From Leisingera sp. SS27 (GTDB taxonomy: Bacteria; Pseudomonadota; Alphaproteobacteria; Rhodobacterales; Rhodobacteraceae), in assembly GCF_028368855.1 (NCBI RefSeq), contig NZ_JAQNCY010000016.1, positions 1-64,000 of the forward strand: 64,000 nt of DNA, in the 5' to 3' direction. The notes beneath the pieces are model-generated. The model ran no database searches and was not told the origin of the DNA. It was given only the letters and a program-made list of their open reading frames with translations. Position 1 is the first letter of the stretch; every line of letters starts with the position of its first letter. Below, one piece after another: positions 1 through 8,674 of this stretch. Position numbers and translations under genes: made by a program.

Positions 1-1
1 C

Positions 2-409
2 GGACCGGACCCCAGGACCTACCCCAAAATCATTCCGAACTACCTGTCCGCCGAGACCGACTGCCGGACAATCGTCGACGGCATCAATATCGCCCGGCGC
101 ATTGCCCGGCATAATCCTTTGGCATCCAAGATTGCCGAGGAATTCCGCCCCAGCGCTGGCCTGGCAATGGAAGATTACGAAGGAACACTGGATTGGGCGC
201 GCAGCAACTCGGTTTCAATTTATCACCCCACTGGCACCTGCAAGATGGGAGCGGGGGAGAATGCAGTGGTAGATGAAAAGCTGCGCGTTCACGGCGTCGA
301 AGGGCTGCGTGTTGCCGATTGTTCCATCATGCCGGAAATCGTCTCCGGCAACACCAACGCACCCGCGATCATGATTGGCGAAAAGGCCAGCGACCTGATC
401 GTAGGCTAA
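2..409 (+). CDS. GMC-family alcohol dehydrogenase, C-terminal part (cut by window edge)
   Basis: The open frame runs in from the window edge and ends at TAA 407-409, so only about 135 C-terminal residues are visible. They carry the GMC_oxred_C signature: YHPTGTCKMG with the active-site His, followed by the second conserved block N-TNAPAIMIGEKASD. Choline-dehydrogenase-like FAD enzymes of this family oxidise primary alcohols to aldehydes. The gene lies 70 bp upstream of xsc in the same direction. GMC-type isethionate dehydrogenases (IseJ) occur in isethionate operons and make sulfoacetaldehyde, so that role is a reasonable inference, but the FAD-binding half is outside the window and other sulfonated alcohols remain possible. 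Confidence 0.8.
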   Translation, partial: GPDPRTYPKIIPNYLSAETDCRTIVDGINIARRIARHNPLASKIAEEFRPSAGLAMEDYEGTLDWARSNSVSIYHPTGTCKMGAGENAVVDEKLRVHGVEGLRVADCSIMPEIVSGNTNAPAIMIGEKASDLIVG

Positions 410-479
410 CAAATGAAGCCCCGAGCTTCCTCCTACGCTCACCCGAAACCCAAGCATTCGTTCCAAAGGAGAACCCGCC

Positions 480-2252
480 ATGAAAATGACCACCGAAGAA
501 GCCTTCGTCAAAACCCTGCAAATGCACGGCATCGAACACGCCTTTGGCATCATCGGTTCGGCCATGATGCCGATTTCCGATATCTTTGAGCCGGCAGGCA
601 TCACCTTCTGGGACTGCGCCCACGAAGGGTCGGGCGGCATGATGGCGGACGGCTACACCCGCGCCACCGGCAAAATGTCGATGATGATTGCCCAGAACGG
701 CCCCGGCATCACCAACTTTGTGACCGCCGTGAAAACCGCCTACTGGAACCACACCCCGCTGCTGCTGGTCACCCCGCAGGCCGCGAACAAAACCATGGGT
801 CAGGGCGGTTTCCAGGAAATGGAACAGATGCGCATGTTTGCCGACTGCGTCTGCTACCAGGAAGAAGTGCGCGACCCCTCGCGCATGGCCGAAGTCCTGA
901 ACCGCGTCATCATGCAGGCCAAGCGCAACTCAGCGCCGGCCCAGATCAACGTGCCGCGCGACTACTTCACGCAAGTGATCGACATCGACCTGCCCGCAAT
1001 CGTCGACTTTGAACTGCCCTCCGGCGGCGCGGATGCGGTGAGCCAGGCAGCTGAGCTGCTGTCGAACGCCAAGTTCCCGGTCATCCTGAACGGTGCCGGC
1101 GTTGTCATCGGCGGCGCGATCCCCGCGTCCATGGCCCTGGCCGAGCGTCTGGATGCCCCGGTTTGCGTTGGCTACCAGCACAACGACGCCTTCCCTGGCT
1201 CGCACCCGCTGTTTGCTGGCCCGCTGGGCTATAACGGCTCCAAGGCCGGCATGGAGCTGATCTCCAAAGCTGACGTTGTTCTGGCACTCGGCACCCGCCT
1301 GAACCCGTTCTCGACCCTGCCCGGCTATGGCATCGACTATTGGCCGACCGATGCGAAAATCATCCAGGTTGACATTAACCCGGACCGCATCGGCCTGACC
1401 AAGAAAGTCACCGTTGGCATCGTCGGCGACGCCAAGCAGGTTGCAGACACCATCCTGGGCAAACTGTCCGACACCGCAGGCGACGAGGGGCGCGACGAGC
1501 GCAAGGCACTGATCGCGCACACCAAATCCTCCTGGGCGCAGGAACTCTCCTCGATGGACAGCGAGCAGGACGATCCCGGCACCACCTGGAACGAGCGTGC
1601 CCGCGCTGCCAAGCCTGACTGGCTGTCGCCCCGCCGCGCATGGCGTGCGATCCAAGCCGGCCTGCCGAAGGATGCGATTATCTCCTCCGACATCGGCAAC
1701 AACTGCGCCATTGGCAACGCCTACCCGTCGTTTGAAGAAGGCCGAAAGTACCTGGCCCCTGGCCTGTTCGGCCCCTGCGGTTACGGCCTGCCGGCGGTTG
1801 TCGGTGCGAAAATCGGCTGCCCGGACGTTCCGGTTGTCGGTTTCTCGGGCGACGGCGCATTTGGCATCGCAGTCACCGAGCTGACCGCAATCGGCCGCGA
1901 GGAATGGCCCGCCGTGACCCAGGTTGTGTTCCGCAACTACCAGTGGGGCGCGGAAAAGCGTAACTCCACCCTGTGGTTCGACGACAACTTTGTCGGCACC
2001 GAGCTGGACCAGCAGGTCTCTTACGCCGGGATCGCCAATGCCTGCGGCCTGAAAGGCGTGATTGCCCGCACCCAGGACGAGCTGACCGACGCCCTGCGCC
2101 AGGCCTGCGAAGACCAGAAGAAAGGCATCACCACCCTGATCGAAGCGATGATCAACCAGGAACTGGGTGAGCCGTTCCGTCGCGACGCAATGAAGAAACC
2201 GGTCGCCGTTGCTGGCATCAGCAAAGACGACATGCGTCCGCAGCAGGTCTGA
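480..2252 (+). CDS. xsc: Sulfoacetaldehyde acetyltransferase
   Basis: A 590-aa ThDP-dependent enzyme that converts sulfoacetaldehyde plus phosphate to acetyl phosphate plus sulfite in the cytoplasm. The three acetolactate-synthase-like domains are present: N-terminal PYR domain with EHAFGIIGSAMMP, a central domain, and a C-terminal PP domain with the ThDP motif GFSGDGAFG. The run WGAEKRNSTLWFDDN near residue 490 is typical of Xsc rather than of acetolactate synthase. Length matches the family (about 590 aa). The start is supported by AAAGGAG about 10 bp upstream. The gene is followed after 5 bp by a TSUP exporter and then by pta, the classic sulfonate-degradation order, so the assignment is firm. 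Confidence 0.96.
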   Translation: MKMTTEEAFVKTLQMHGIEHAFGIIGSAMMPISDIFEPAGITFWDCAHEGSGGMMADGYTRATGKMSMMIAQNGPGITNFVTAVKTAYWNHTPLLLVTPQAANKTMGQGGFQEMEQMRMFADCVCYQEEVRDPSRMAEVLNRVIMQAKRNSAPAQINVPRDYFTQVIDIDLPAIVDFELPSGGADAVSQAAELLSNAKFPVILNGAGVVIGGAIPASMALAERLDAPVCVGYQHNDAFPGSHPLFAGPLGYNGSKAGMELISKADVVLALGTRLNPFSTLPGYGIDYWPTDAKIIQVDINPDRIGLTKKVTVGIVGDAKQVADTILGKLSDTAGDEGRDERKALIAHTKSSWAQELSSMDSEQDDPGTTWNERARAAKPDWLSPRRAWRAIQAGLPKDAIISSDIGNNCAIGNAYPSFEEGRKYLAPGLFGPCGYGLPAVVGAKIGCPDVPVVGFSGDGAFGIAVTELTAIGREEWPAVTQVVFRNYQWGAEKRNSTLWFDDNFVGTELDQQVSYAGIANACGLKGVIARTQDELTDALRQACEDQKKGITTLIEAMINQELGEPFRRDAMKKPVAVAGISKDDMRPQQV

Positions 2253-2257
2253 ACCTG

Positions 2258-3004
2258 ATGCCCGTGCCCTTTGACCTCTCTTTTGGCCAGGGGGCCTATC
2301 TGGCCGCCGCGTTATTCGCGGCGGCCGTCATCCGCGGCTTTTCCGGCTTCGGGTTTTCCGCGATCTTTATCATTCTGGCAGCGCTGACCACCAATCCGCT
2401 GCCGCTGATCCCGGTGGTGTTTTCCTGCGAAATCGCCATGACCGTGTTTCAGGCGCGCGGCATCCGCCCGCATATCGACTGGCGCCGCGCCTTTGCCCTG
2501 CTGGCAGGTGCCGCCGTCGCCACTGTTCCCGCCATCGCCATCATGGCCCGGCTGGGCGAGTACGAGGCGAGGCTGGCGATCTCCTGCCTGATCCTGGTGC
2601 TGAGCCTGGTTTTGCTAAGCGGCTGGCAGCTGGAACGCCCGGTCGGGCGCAATGGCACCGCGGGTGTCGGCGCCATCGCAGGCATCGCCAACAGCGCCGG
2701 TGTCGGCGGCCTGCCGGTGGCGGCCTTCCTGACCGCGCAACCGGTGCCGCCTGCCGTGTTCCGCGCCACGATGATCGTGTTTCTGACCGGCATCGACCTG
2801 ATGGCGCTGCCGGTGATGGCCGCAAACGGGCTGGTAGGCCCGGAAACGCTAACCGGCATTTTGCTGGCCTTTCCCATCCTCGGGCTTGGCATCTGGGCCG
2901 GCTCCCGCGGTTTTCATGCGGTTTCGCAAAGACTGTTCCGGCGCGCGGTGGTGCTGATGCTGACCGCCTTTTCGCTGATCAATATTGCACGGCTGGCGTT
3001 CTGA
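2258..3004 (+). CDS. TSUP-family (TauE/SafE-like) anion exporter
   Basis: A 248-aa integral membrane protein with about eight hydrophobic helices, including the N-terminal AVIRGFSGFGFSAIF segment typical of the TauE/SafE (TSUP) family. Members move sulfite, sulfoacetate or related anions out of the cell. It sits between xsc and pta with only 5 bp to xsc, so it most likely exports the sulfite released by Xsc. The exact ion and direction cannot be read from sequence. Confidence 0.85.
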   Translation: MPVPFDLSFGQGAYLAAALFAAAVIRGFSGFGFSAIFIILAALTTNPLPLIPVVFSCEIAMTVFQARGIRPHIDWRRAFALLAGAAVATVPAIAIMARLGEYEARLAISCLILVLSLVLLSGWQLERPVGRNGTAGVGAIAGIANSAGVGGLPVAAFLTAQPVPPAVFRATMIVFLTGIDLMALPVMAANGLVGPETLTGILLAFPILGLGIWAGSRGFHAVSQRLFRRAVVLMLTAFSLINIARLAF

Positions 3005-3038
3005 ACGCCCGACGCCCCGAACCGTAGCTACAGGACCA

Positions 3039-4067
3039 ATGCCCGTGACCAAAACACTCTCGCCCCTCGAACTGCTGCAGGCCGAAGCCCCGGCCACCCG
3101 TCCTGTTGTTGCCCTTAGCGAAGGCACTGACCCCCGCGTCGTGGCGGGTGCCCTGGCCGCGCATCAGGCCGGTATCGCCGATGTGATCCTGATTGGCCCG
3201 CAGGCAGAAGTCGAAGCAGCCCTGCAAGCCGAAGGTGCCAGCGCAAGCGAGGGCGTCGCGGTTCATGACCCGGCCACATCCGGGCTGACCGAGGCCTTCG
3301 CGGCTGAGTACCACAGCCTGCGCAAGCACAAGGGCGTGGACGCCGCCGCCGCCCGCGCCGCTGCCGAAACTCCGCTGGTCTATGCCGCCATGCTGGTGCG
3401 TTTGGGCCATGCCACCGGCACCGTCGGCGGCGCGGTCCACACCACCGGCGATGTGGTGCGCAGTGCCATTCAGGTGATCGGCATGGCGCCGGATGCGGGC
3501 ATGGTCTCCTCCTTTTTTCTGATGTACCCGCCCGAAGGCGCCCCCGATGGCGCCCGGGCGATGCTCTATTCCGACTGCGGCCTGGTGATTGATCCGAACC
3601 CCGCCGAGATGGTGTCGATCGCCGCCGCCTCGGCCCGGTCCGCACAAGCGCTGCTGCGGGTGGATCCGAAACTGGCCTTCCTCAGCTTCTCCACCAAGGG
3701 CAGTGCCAAGCATCCGGCGGTGGACAAGGTGGCCGAGGCGCTGAGCCTGTTTCAGGACGCCCACCCTGATCTGCAGGCCGATGGCGAACTGCAGTTCGAC
3801 GCCGCCTTTGTGCCCGCGATCGGGGAACGCAAATCGCCCGGATCCAGTGTTGCGGGCAAGGCCAATGTGATGATCTTCCCAAATCTGGATGCCGGCAACA
3901 TCGGCTATAAGATCACCCAGCGGCTGGGCGGTTATTCCGCCATCGGCCCGGTTCTGCAGGGGCTGGCAAAACCCGCCAACGACCTGTCGCGCGGCTGCAG
4001 CGCCGAAGACGTCACCCAGATCATCGCAGTCACCATCCTGCATGCGGACCACGTTCCCCCCCTTTAG
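3039..4067 (+). CDS. pta: Phosphate acetyltransferase
   Basis: About 342 aa, consisting only of the PTA_PTB catalytic domain, as in other alphaproteobacterial sulfonate operons. It converts the acetyl phosphate made by Xsc to acetyl-CoA. Recognisable blocks include VALSEGTDPRV at the N-terminus, GTVGGAVHTTGDVVR, and the C-terminal NVMIFPNLDAGNIGYKITQRLGG split over the substrate site. ATG 3039, following AGGACCA, is preferred to the in-frame start 18 codons upstream, which would overlap the TSUP gene by 20 bp. It is co-directional with xsc and the exporter genes. Confidence 0.93.
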   Translation: MPVTKTLSPLELLQAEAPATRPVVALSEGTDPRVVAGALAAHQAGIADVILIGPQAEVEAALQAEGASASEGVAVHDPATSGLTEAFAAEYHSLRKHKGVDAAAARAAAETPLVYAAMLVRLGHATGTVGGAVHTTGDVVRSAIQVIGMAPDAGMVSSFFLMYPPEGAPDGARAMLYSDCGLVIDPNPAEMVSIAAASARSAQALLRVDPKLAFLSFSTKGSAKHPAVDKVAEALSLFQDAHPDLQADGELQFDAAFVPAIGERKSPGSSVAGKANVMIFPNLDAGNIGYKITQRLGGYSAIGPVLQGLAKPANDLSRGCSAEDVTQIIAVTILHADHVPPL

Positions 4068-4134
4068 AAACAGTAGGCATTTGCCTTTAGAGAAAAGTTG
4101 CAACCCCACAGGTAAAAAAGGAAAGTTTCCTGCC

Positions 4135-5166
4135 ATGTCTATTCTGGAGCATTTCACGTTACTTCAATCGGCCGAGATAAAAAGGAAAGCCTACCTGCTT
4201 CTACCGGGCGTGGCGGTGTCGGCCATTGTAGCCATCACCGCGCAGTTCCTAGCCGAACACTATGCAACACCTGCTATGCTATTGGCGTTGCTGCTGGGTA
4301 TTGCCGTCAGTTTCCTTAGTGAAGAAGGCAAGGCTATTCCCGGCATCGCCTTTTCTGCCCGCTCTCTGCTGCGGCTGGGAGTTGCGTTTCTGGGGGTTCG
4401 AGTGTCGATGGTGTTGATGATGGAACTGGGCTGGGACTTGATCGCCCTGGTTGCGGGCGGTGTGGTCGCCACCATCGTCTTCGGCTTCGCCGTGGCACGG
4501 GTTTTTGGGCACGAGTGGCGCTTTGCGTTGCTAACTGCTAGTTCGGTTGCCATCTGCGGCGCCTCGGCGGCGATGGCAGTAAGCGCCATCTTGCCAAGTG
4601 ACGAACGCTCCGAGGAACGACTGATCTTTACCGTGCTGGGCGTCACCGTCCTATCAACCATGGCCATGATCGCTTATCCGATCCTGGTGAACCTTCTGGA
4701 GTTAAACTCGATCCAGGCCGGCGTCTTCTTGGGCGGCACCATCCATGACGTGGCACAGGTGGTCGGCGCGGGCTTTTCGATCTCCGAGCAGACCGGCGAC
4801 ATCGCCACCTTGGTCAAGCTGATGCGCGTTGCTATGCTGGCGCCCATTGTATTGTTGGCCTCACTGATGATCCGCTCCTTTACCGAGCTGCCCAGTGGCG
4901 GCAATCGCCCGCCAGTTCTGCCGGGTTTTGTGATTACATTCCTAGTGCTGGCCGGGATAAACTCCTTTGGGGTGATCCAACCAGCCGTCACCGAATTTCT
5001 TAGCCAGGCCTCGCGCTGGCTGCTACTCACCGCCATCGCCGCAGTGGGTATGAAAACTAACTTGAAACAGGTTCTGGCAGTTGGTGGCTCGGCCATTGCC
5101 GTGATCATCATCGAAACTCTGTTCATTGCCGGATTGATCCTGGCAGGGATCGAAATGCTAACCTGA
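4135..5166 (+). CDS. YeiH/UPF0324 putative sulfate-type exporter
   Basis: A 343-aa polytopic membrane protein with around ten hydrophobic segments. The conserved SARSLLRLGVAFLGVR and GGTIHDVAQVVGAG blocks are diagnostic of the UPF0324 / PSE (putative sulfate exporter) family. ATG 4135 is preferred: the longer frame upstream reads through pta in another frame. Family members next to xsc-pta in Paracoccus and Roseobacter relatives have been proposed to export sulfate formed from sulfite. It is the last gene of the sulfonate operon, 67 bp after pta and just before the insertion-sequence block. Transport substrate is inferred from context. Confidence 0.82.
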   Translation: MSILEHFTLLQSAEIKRKAYLLLPGVAVSAIVAITAQFLAEHYATPAMLLALLLGIAVSFLSEEGKAIPGIAFSARSLLRLGVAFLGVRVSMVLMMELGWDLIALVAGGVVATIVFGFAVARVFGHEWRFALLTASSVAICGASAAMAVSAILPSDERSEERLIFTVLGVTVLSTMAMIAYPILVNLLELNSIQAGVFLGGTIHDVAQVVGAGFSISEQTGDIATLVKLMRVAMLAPIVLLASLMIRSFTELPSGGNRPPVLPGFVITFLVLAGINSFGVIQPAVTEFLSQASRWLLLTAIAAVGMKTNLKQVLAVGGSAIAVIIIETLFIAGLILAGIEMLT

Positions 5167-5319
5167 TCTGTGCAATCGAAAGACAGGCTCGACAATCTGC
5201 CACCCGATTAGTGTTCTCATCTGAACCCTGAAAAGTCTCAGCGGTTTAAAGGCTGGACTGGGTTCCCGAACAGCGAGAACGCTCGACTTAAAAACTCGGT
5301 AACGGAACGGGGATGTACC

Positions 5320-5670
5320 TGACCTGCTTCCCGGAACCTAGACCGGTGGAAGAGAGAATTTTCCCGTAATATGCCCGGCAGGCAACGCGGAGAATCCCGA
5401 TGCGGAAATCACGGTTCAGCGAACAGCAGATCGCCTTCATTCTAAAGCAGGTTGATGATGGGTTGAGTGTGCAGGAAGTCTGCCGCAAGGCAGGCGTTTG
5501 CCAGCAGACCTATTACCGGTGGCGCAAGAAGTACGGCGGGCTGATGCCATCCGAATTGAGACGCCTGAAGCTGCTTGAGGAAGAGAATGGCCGAATGAAG
5601 AGGATGGTGGCCAACTTGTCCCTCGACAAAGCAATGCTTCAGGAGGTGCTGGCAATAAAGGTGTAGGGGT
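5320..5670 (+). mobile_element. IS3-family (IS407-like) insertion sequence remnant
   Basis: The left end begins with TGACCTGCTTCCCGG, resembling the terminal repeat of IS407-group elements, 80 bp before an orfA-type reading frame. No orfB or right end follows: sequence similarity to this group seems to stop near 5655, close to the left end of the next IS at 5704. This is therefore a 5' fragment only. Confidence 0.6.
5400..5666 (+). pseudogene. IS3-family transposase OrfA, orphan fragment
   Basis: An 88-aa protein with an N-terminal helix-turn-helix (RFSEQQIAFILKQ...VCRKAGVCQQTYYRWRKKYGG) and a leucine-rich coiled coil (LRRLKLLEEENGRMKRMVANLSLDK), as in IS407-group OrfA. The last few codons diverge from the usual end that leads into the -1 frameshift site, and no OrfB (DDE catalytic domain) follows. 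It cannot support transposition on its own. Confidence 0.75.
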
Positions 5671-6431
5671 CGATTTAGGCTGAGTGCAGAATAGGGCGGT
5701 AAGTGTCCGTCGTCAGAGATTTTGGGCCAGTTTTGCAGCCTGAGCTAAGAGAGGGTCTGGCTCATCTTGCTGGTTTGATTATGCGGCGGATTTGCGGTGG
5801 AGCAAGCGCCGGGTTTCGATAGTCTTTCGTTTGATCCTTTCTCGTTGTTTCAGGATGGTCTGGCCGCGCCCGAAGTAGACATCGGCTGGGGTGAGGTTCT
5901 GCAGGCTCTCGTGGTATCGTCGGTGGTTGTAATGCTCGACGAAGGCATCGATCTTCTGCCTGAGATCGCCGGGAAGGAAGTAGTTCTCCAGCAGGATACG
6001 GTTCTTCAGGGTCTGGTGCCAGCGCTCGATCTTGCCCTGGGTTTGCGGGTGATATGGGGCACCGCGGACATGATCCATCTGCCGATCTTCCAGCCAATCG
6101 GCCAACTCGCCCGAGATGTAACTCGACCCGTTGTCACTGAGCAGGCGGGGCTTGTGCAGAACCTTCGCCTGATCACAACCCGAAGCCTGCAGCGCCAGGT
6201 CGAGCGTGTCGGTCACATCGCCTGACTTCATCGTCGTGCAAAGTTTCCAGGCGATGATGTAGCGGCTGTAATCGTCGAGGATCGTGGACAGGTAGAACCA
6301 GCCCCAGCCGATGACCTTCAGGTAGGTAAAGTCGGTCTGCCAAAGCTGGTTCGGTCGGGTCGTCTTGTCACGGAACTCGTCAGAGGCGGACAGAACCACA
6401 TAGGCCGGGCTGGTGATCAGGTCGTAGGCCT

Positions 6432-6439
6432 TGAGGATG
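6432..6439. repeat. 8-bp target-site duplication, left copy
   Basis: TGAGGATG at 6432-6439 is repeated exactly at 7769-7776, immediately outside the two ends of the IS256-family element. Confidence 0.9.
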
Positions 6440-7768
6440 GAGAGTGTCCGACCTTTTGTGTATGACTGATCCGGTCCATGCTTCACCGAAAGGAAGCATG
6501 AATGAGCATCTCGAAAGAAATCCTGGACGAACTGCTGAAGGGCGTGGAGCGCCCTGAAGACCTGCTCGGCGATGCCGGGCTGATGAAAGAGCTGAAGATC
6601 AAGCTCATGGAGCGGATGCTGGGTGCCGAGCTGACAGCGCATCTGGGCTATGAAGAAGGCGAGGACGCGCCTGCCGGTCAGAGCAACCGGCGCAACGGCA
6701 CGTCGACCAAGGTGCTGAAAGGCCAGGACGGGGAGATGCCTGTTGCGATCCCGCGGGACCGTAACAGCAGCTTCGAGCCTGAGCTGGTGAAGAAGGGCCA
6801 GACCCGGATCGATGGGATCGATGACAAGATCGTCGGGCTCTACGCCGCCGGTCTGACGGTGCGGGACATCCAGGCCCATCTGCTTGATCTCTACGGCCTG
6901 AAGGTATCGCCCGACCTGATCAGCCGCGTCACCGATGCGGTGCTGGACGAAGTCAGGGAATGGCAGAGCCGCGCCCTGGACCGGATGTATCCCATCGTGA
7001 TCTTCGACGCGCTGCGGGTGAAAATCCGTGATGCTGACAGCCGGACGGTCAAGAACAAGGCCGTCTACGTCGCCCTCGGCGTCACCCGCGATGGGAGCCG
7101 TGAGGTTCTGGGCCTGTGGATCGCCGAGAACGAGGGCGCCAAATTCTGGCTCTCTGTGATGAACGAGATGAAGAACCGGGGCGTCCAAGACATCCTGATC
7201 GCTGTCGTGGACGGGCTGAAGGGCTTTCCTGAGGCCATCACCGCTGCCTTCCCGGATGCCATGGTCCAGACCTGCATCGTGCATCTGGTGCGCCATTCCC
7301 TGAATTTCTGTTCTTGGAAGGACCGCAAGGCCGTGGCCGCCGACCTGCGCCGGATTTGCAGCGCCCCGACTGCCGATTTGGCTGAAGCTGAGCTCGATGC
7401 CTTCGAGGAGAAATGGGCCGGGAAATACGCCTCCATCGCCCCGGCCTGGCGCCGGGCATGGCAGGAGGTAATCCCGTTCTTTGACTTCGATCCGGCGATC
7501 CGGAAAATCATTTACACCACAAATGCCATAGAAAGCCTGAACCGCGTGATCCGGAAATCAATCAAGACGCGTGGCTCCTTCCCGACCGACGAGGCCGCGA
7601 CCAAGCTCATCTACCTCGCAATCCGAAAATTTGAGAAGGATGGCCGGAACGTACGGGAATGGTTTGCGGCCCGCAATCAGTTCGCCATAATGTTCGGCGA
7701 GCGCTTCGACGCTTGAGTATTTGAAACCGCATGGGCCGGGCCAGATACACAGACTTCAGGACACTCCC
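6440..7768 (+). mobile_element. Complete IS256-family insertion sequence
   Basis: A 1329-bp element with imperfect terminal inverted repeats: left GAGAGTGTCC (6440) and right, read on the minus strand, GGGAGTGTCC (7768). A further shared TGTGTAT block lies 20 bp inside each end. It contains a single full-length mutator-type transposase gene and is flanked by the 8-bp direct repeat TGAGGATG. It sits inside the orfB gene of the surrounding IS3-family element. Confidence 0.92.
6502..7716 (+). CDS. IS256-family (mutator-type) transposase
   Basis: A 404-aa DDE transposase of the Transposase_mut family. The DDE core residues are identifiable: D in VIFDALRVKIRD, D in ILIAVVDGLKGFPEA, and E in IIYTTNAIESLNRVIRK. 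The N-terminal region carries the family's RRNGTSTKVLKGQDG block. Length is normal (about 400 aa) and no stop or frameshift is seen, so the element may still be active. Confidence 0.95.
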   Translation: MSISKEILDELLKGVERPEDLLGDAGLMKELKIKLMERMLGAELTAHLGYEEGEDAPAGQSNRRNGTSTKVLKGQDGEMPVAIPRDRNSSFEPELVKKGQTRIDGIDDKIVGLYAAGLTVRDIQAHLLDLYGLKVSPDLISRVTDAVLDEVREWQSRALDRMYPIVIFDALRVKIRDADSRTVKNKAVYVALGVTRDGSREVLGLWIAENEGAKFWLSVMNEMKNRGVQDILIAVVDGLKGFPEAITAAFPDAMVQTCIVHLVRHSLNFCSWKDRKAVAADLRRICSAPTADLAEAELDAFEEKWAGKYASIAPAWRRAWQEVIPFFDFDPAIRKIIYTTNAIESLNRVIRKSIKTRGSFPTDEAATKLIYLAIRKFEKDGRNVREWFAARNQFAIMFGERFDA

Positions 7769-7776
7769 TGAGGATG
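7769..7776. repeat. 8-bp target-site duplication, right copy
   Basis: TGAGGATG, identical to 6432-6439, abutting the right end of the IS256-family element. Confidence 0.9.
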
Positions 7777-8118
7777 CGATAGACCGATGCCTCTGACACA
7801 AAATACTTTTCCGTCTCAGTGAATTGCACGGCCAACTCGCGCGGCGACAGATCGCTTTCCTGCAGGGCCAGCTCCTTGATCTTCTCGCGCACCGGCTCAG
7901 GGATGCGGTTCTAGACCCGCGACGGCCTGGGACTGCGATCTTCCAGCGCCTCAGGGCCGCCCGACAAATACCGATCATACCAGCGGTAGAAGGTCGTTCT
8001 GGGGATGCCGAGCTTGTCCAGCGTGCGCCTGGTCGGCAGGTGCGACCCTTCCACCAGCCGGATGATCTCCAGCTTCTCAGATGCGGGATACCTCATTCGC
8101 CGTCGCCCCCATCCGCGA

Positions 8119-8472
8119 TCATGCTTTTTTGAGCAGCCGCAACTCCAGGGCCTGCTCAGCGACAACTTCCTTTAGATCTCGGGCTTCACGGCGAAGGTCT
8201 TTGACCTCGCTCGACGTCGCCGCACGCGCCGTATCGCCCGCCAGGCGTTTCTTCCCAGCTTCGAGGAATTCCTTGGACCAGCTGTAATACAAGCTCTGCG
8301 CAATGCCCTCGCGGCGACACAGCTCTGCAATGCTGTCTTCGCCCTTCAGGCCGTCCAAGACGACCCTGATCTTCTCCTCCGCCGAGTACTGCTTGCGGGT
8401 GGCCCGACGGATGTCTTTAACAACCTTCTCGCCGTGGCTCTGCTTGGTTCCGGATTTCTGTCTCATCTCCAC
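8119..8472 (-). CDS. IS3-family transposase OrfA
   Basis: A 117-aa protein with an HTH_Tnp_1-type helix-turn-helix (RKQYSAEEKIRVVLDGLKGE...IAQSLYYSWSKEFLEAG) followed by a coiled coil ending AEQALELRLLKKA. The end overlaps the orfB frame (8165 downwards), as expected for programmed -1 frameshifting to OrfAB in the IS3 family. It appears intact, but its partner orfB carries a stop codon and an insertion. Confidence 0.85.
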   Translation of the reverse strand: MEMRQKSGTKQSHGEKVVKDIRRATRKQYSAEEKIRVVLDGLKGEDSIAELCRREGIAQSLYYSWSKEFLEAGKKRLAGDTARAATSSEVKDLRREARDLKEVVAEQALELRLLKKA

Positions 8473-8674
8473 TCCTTGGTGGTTACGATGTGCCAGAAAC
8501 CCTCTCTTATCAAATAACCCTAAACTGTCCCATTGGCGCTGACGTCAGACAAGCATTTCATCATTTTAACGTACTTATAAAGCTTTTCTCGCCATTGATG
8601 AGGGCAGTACGGTCATTCCGCTTTTTCGCAAAGAGGAAGCTTCTTATCAATTTGCTACACAGGAACTAGCCCAT

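Larger units (their letters stand above)
5779..8165 (-). pseudogene. IS3-family transposase OrfB, disrupted by a stop codon and an IS256 insertion
   Basis: The frame starts at about 8165, reads through a DNA-binding region and meets an in-frame TAG at 7911-7913, where relatives have Trp in an RVWNRIP motif (TGG to TAG). It continues in frame to 7769, where the IS256 element interrupts it, and resumes at 6439 with KAYDLITSPAYV, the rve/DDE core (QTDFTYL, LLSDNGSSY, and E in KIERWHQTLKNR) and the C-terminus ending at 5779. Removing 6440-7776 restores RILKAYD exactly in frame, so the insertion is precise. Two independent lesions make it inactive. Confidence 0.88.
5704..8551 (-). mobile_element. 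IS3-family insertion sequence, interrupted by an IS256-family element
   Basis: Terminal inverted repeats are visible: TGTCCGTCGTCAG at 5704 and its partner at 8539-8551 (read on the minus strand TGTCTGACGTCAG). A second shared block, TAAGAGAGGGT, lies about 40 bp inside each end. orfA and orfB lie on the minus strand. Without the nested IS256 element and one target-duplication copy, the element would be about 1.5 kb. A clear target duplication of its own could not be fixed; the flanks give an ambiguous AAG. Confidence 0.8.

Noticed and set aside
930-1655. Long minus-strand ORF opposite xsc
   Set aside because: Arginine/glycine-rich shadow of a clearly recognisable gene, with no ribosome binding site or family features.
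2979-4157. 392-aa minus-strand ORF opposite pta
   Set aside because: Low-complexity Gly/His-rich antisense of pta; pta has intact family motifs.
6501-7296. N-terminal part of a 505-aa minus-strand ORF covering IS256 and IS3 orfB
   Set aside because: It is an antisense read of the IS256 transposase joined by chance to the true orfB C-terminus; the orfB frame actually continues at 7769 across the insertion.
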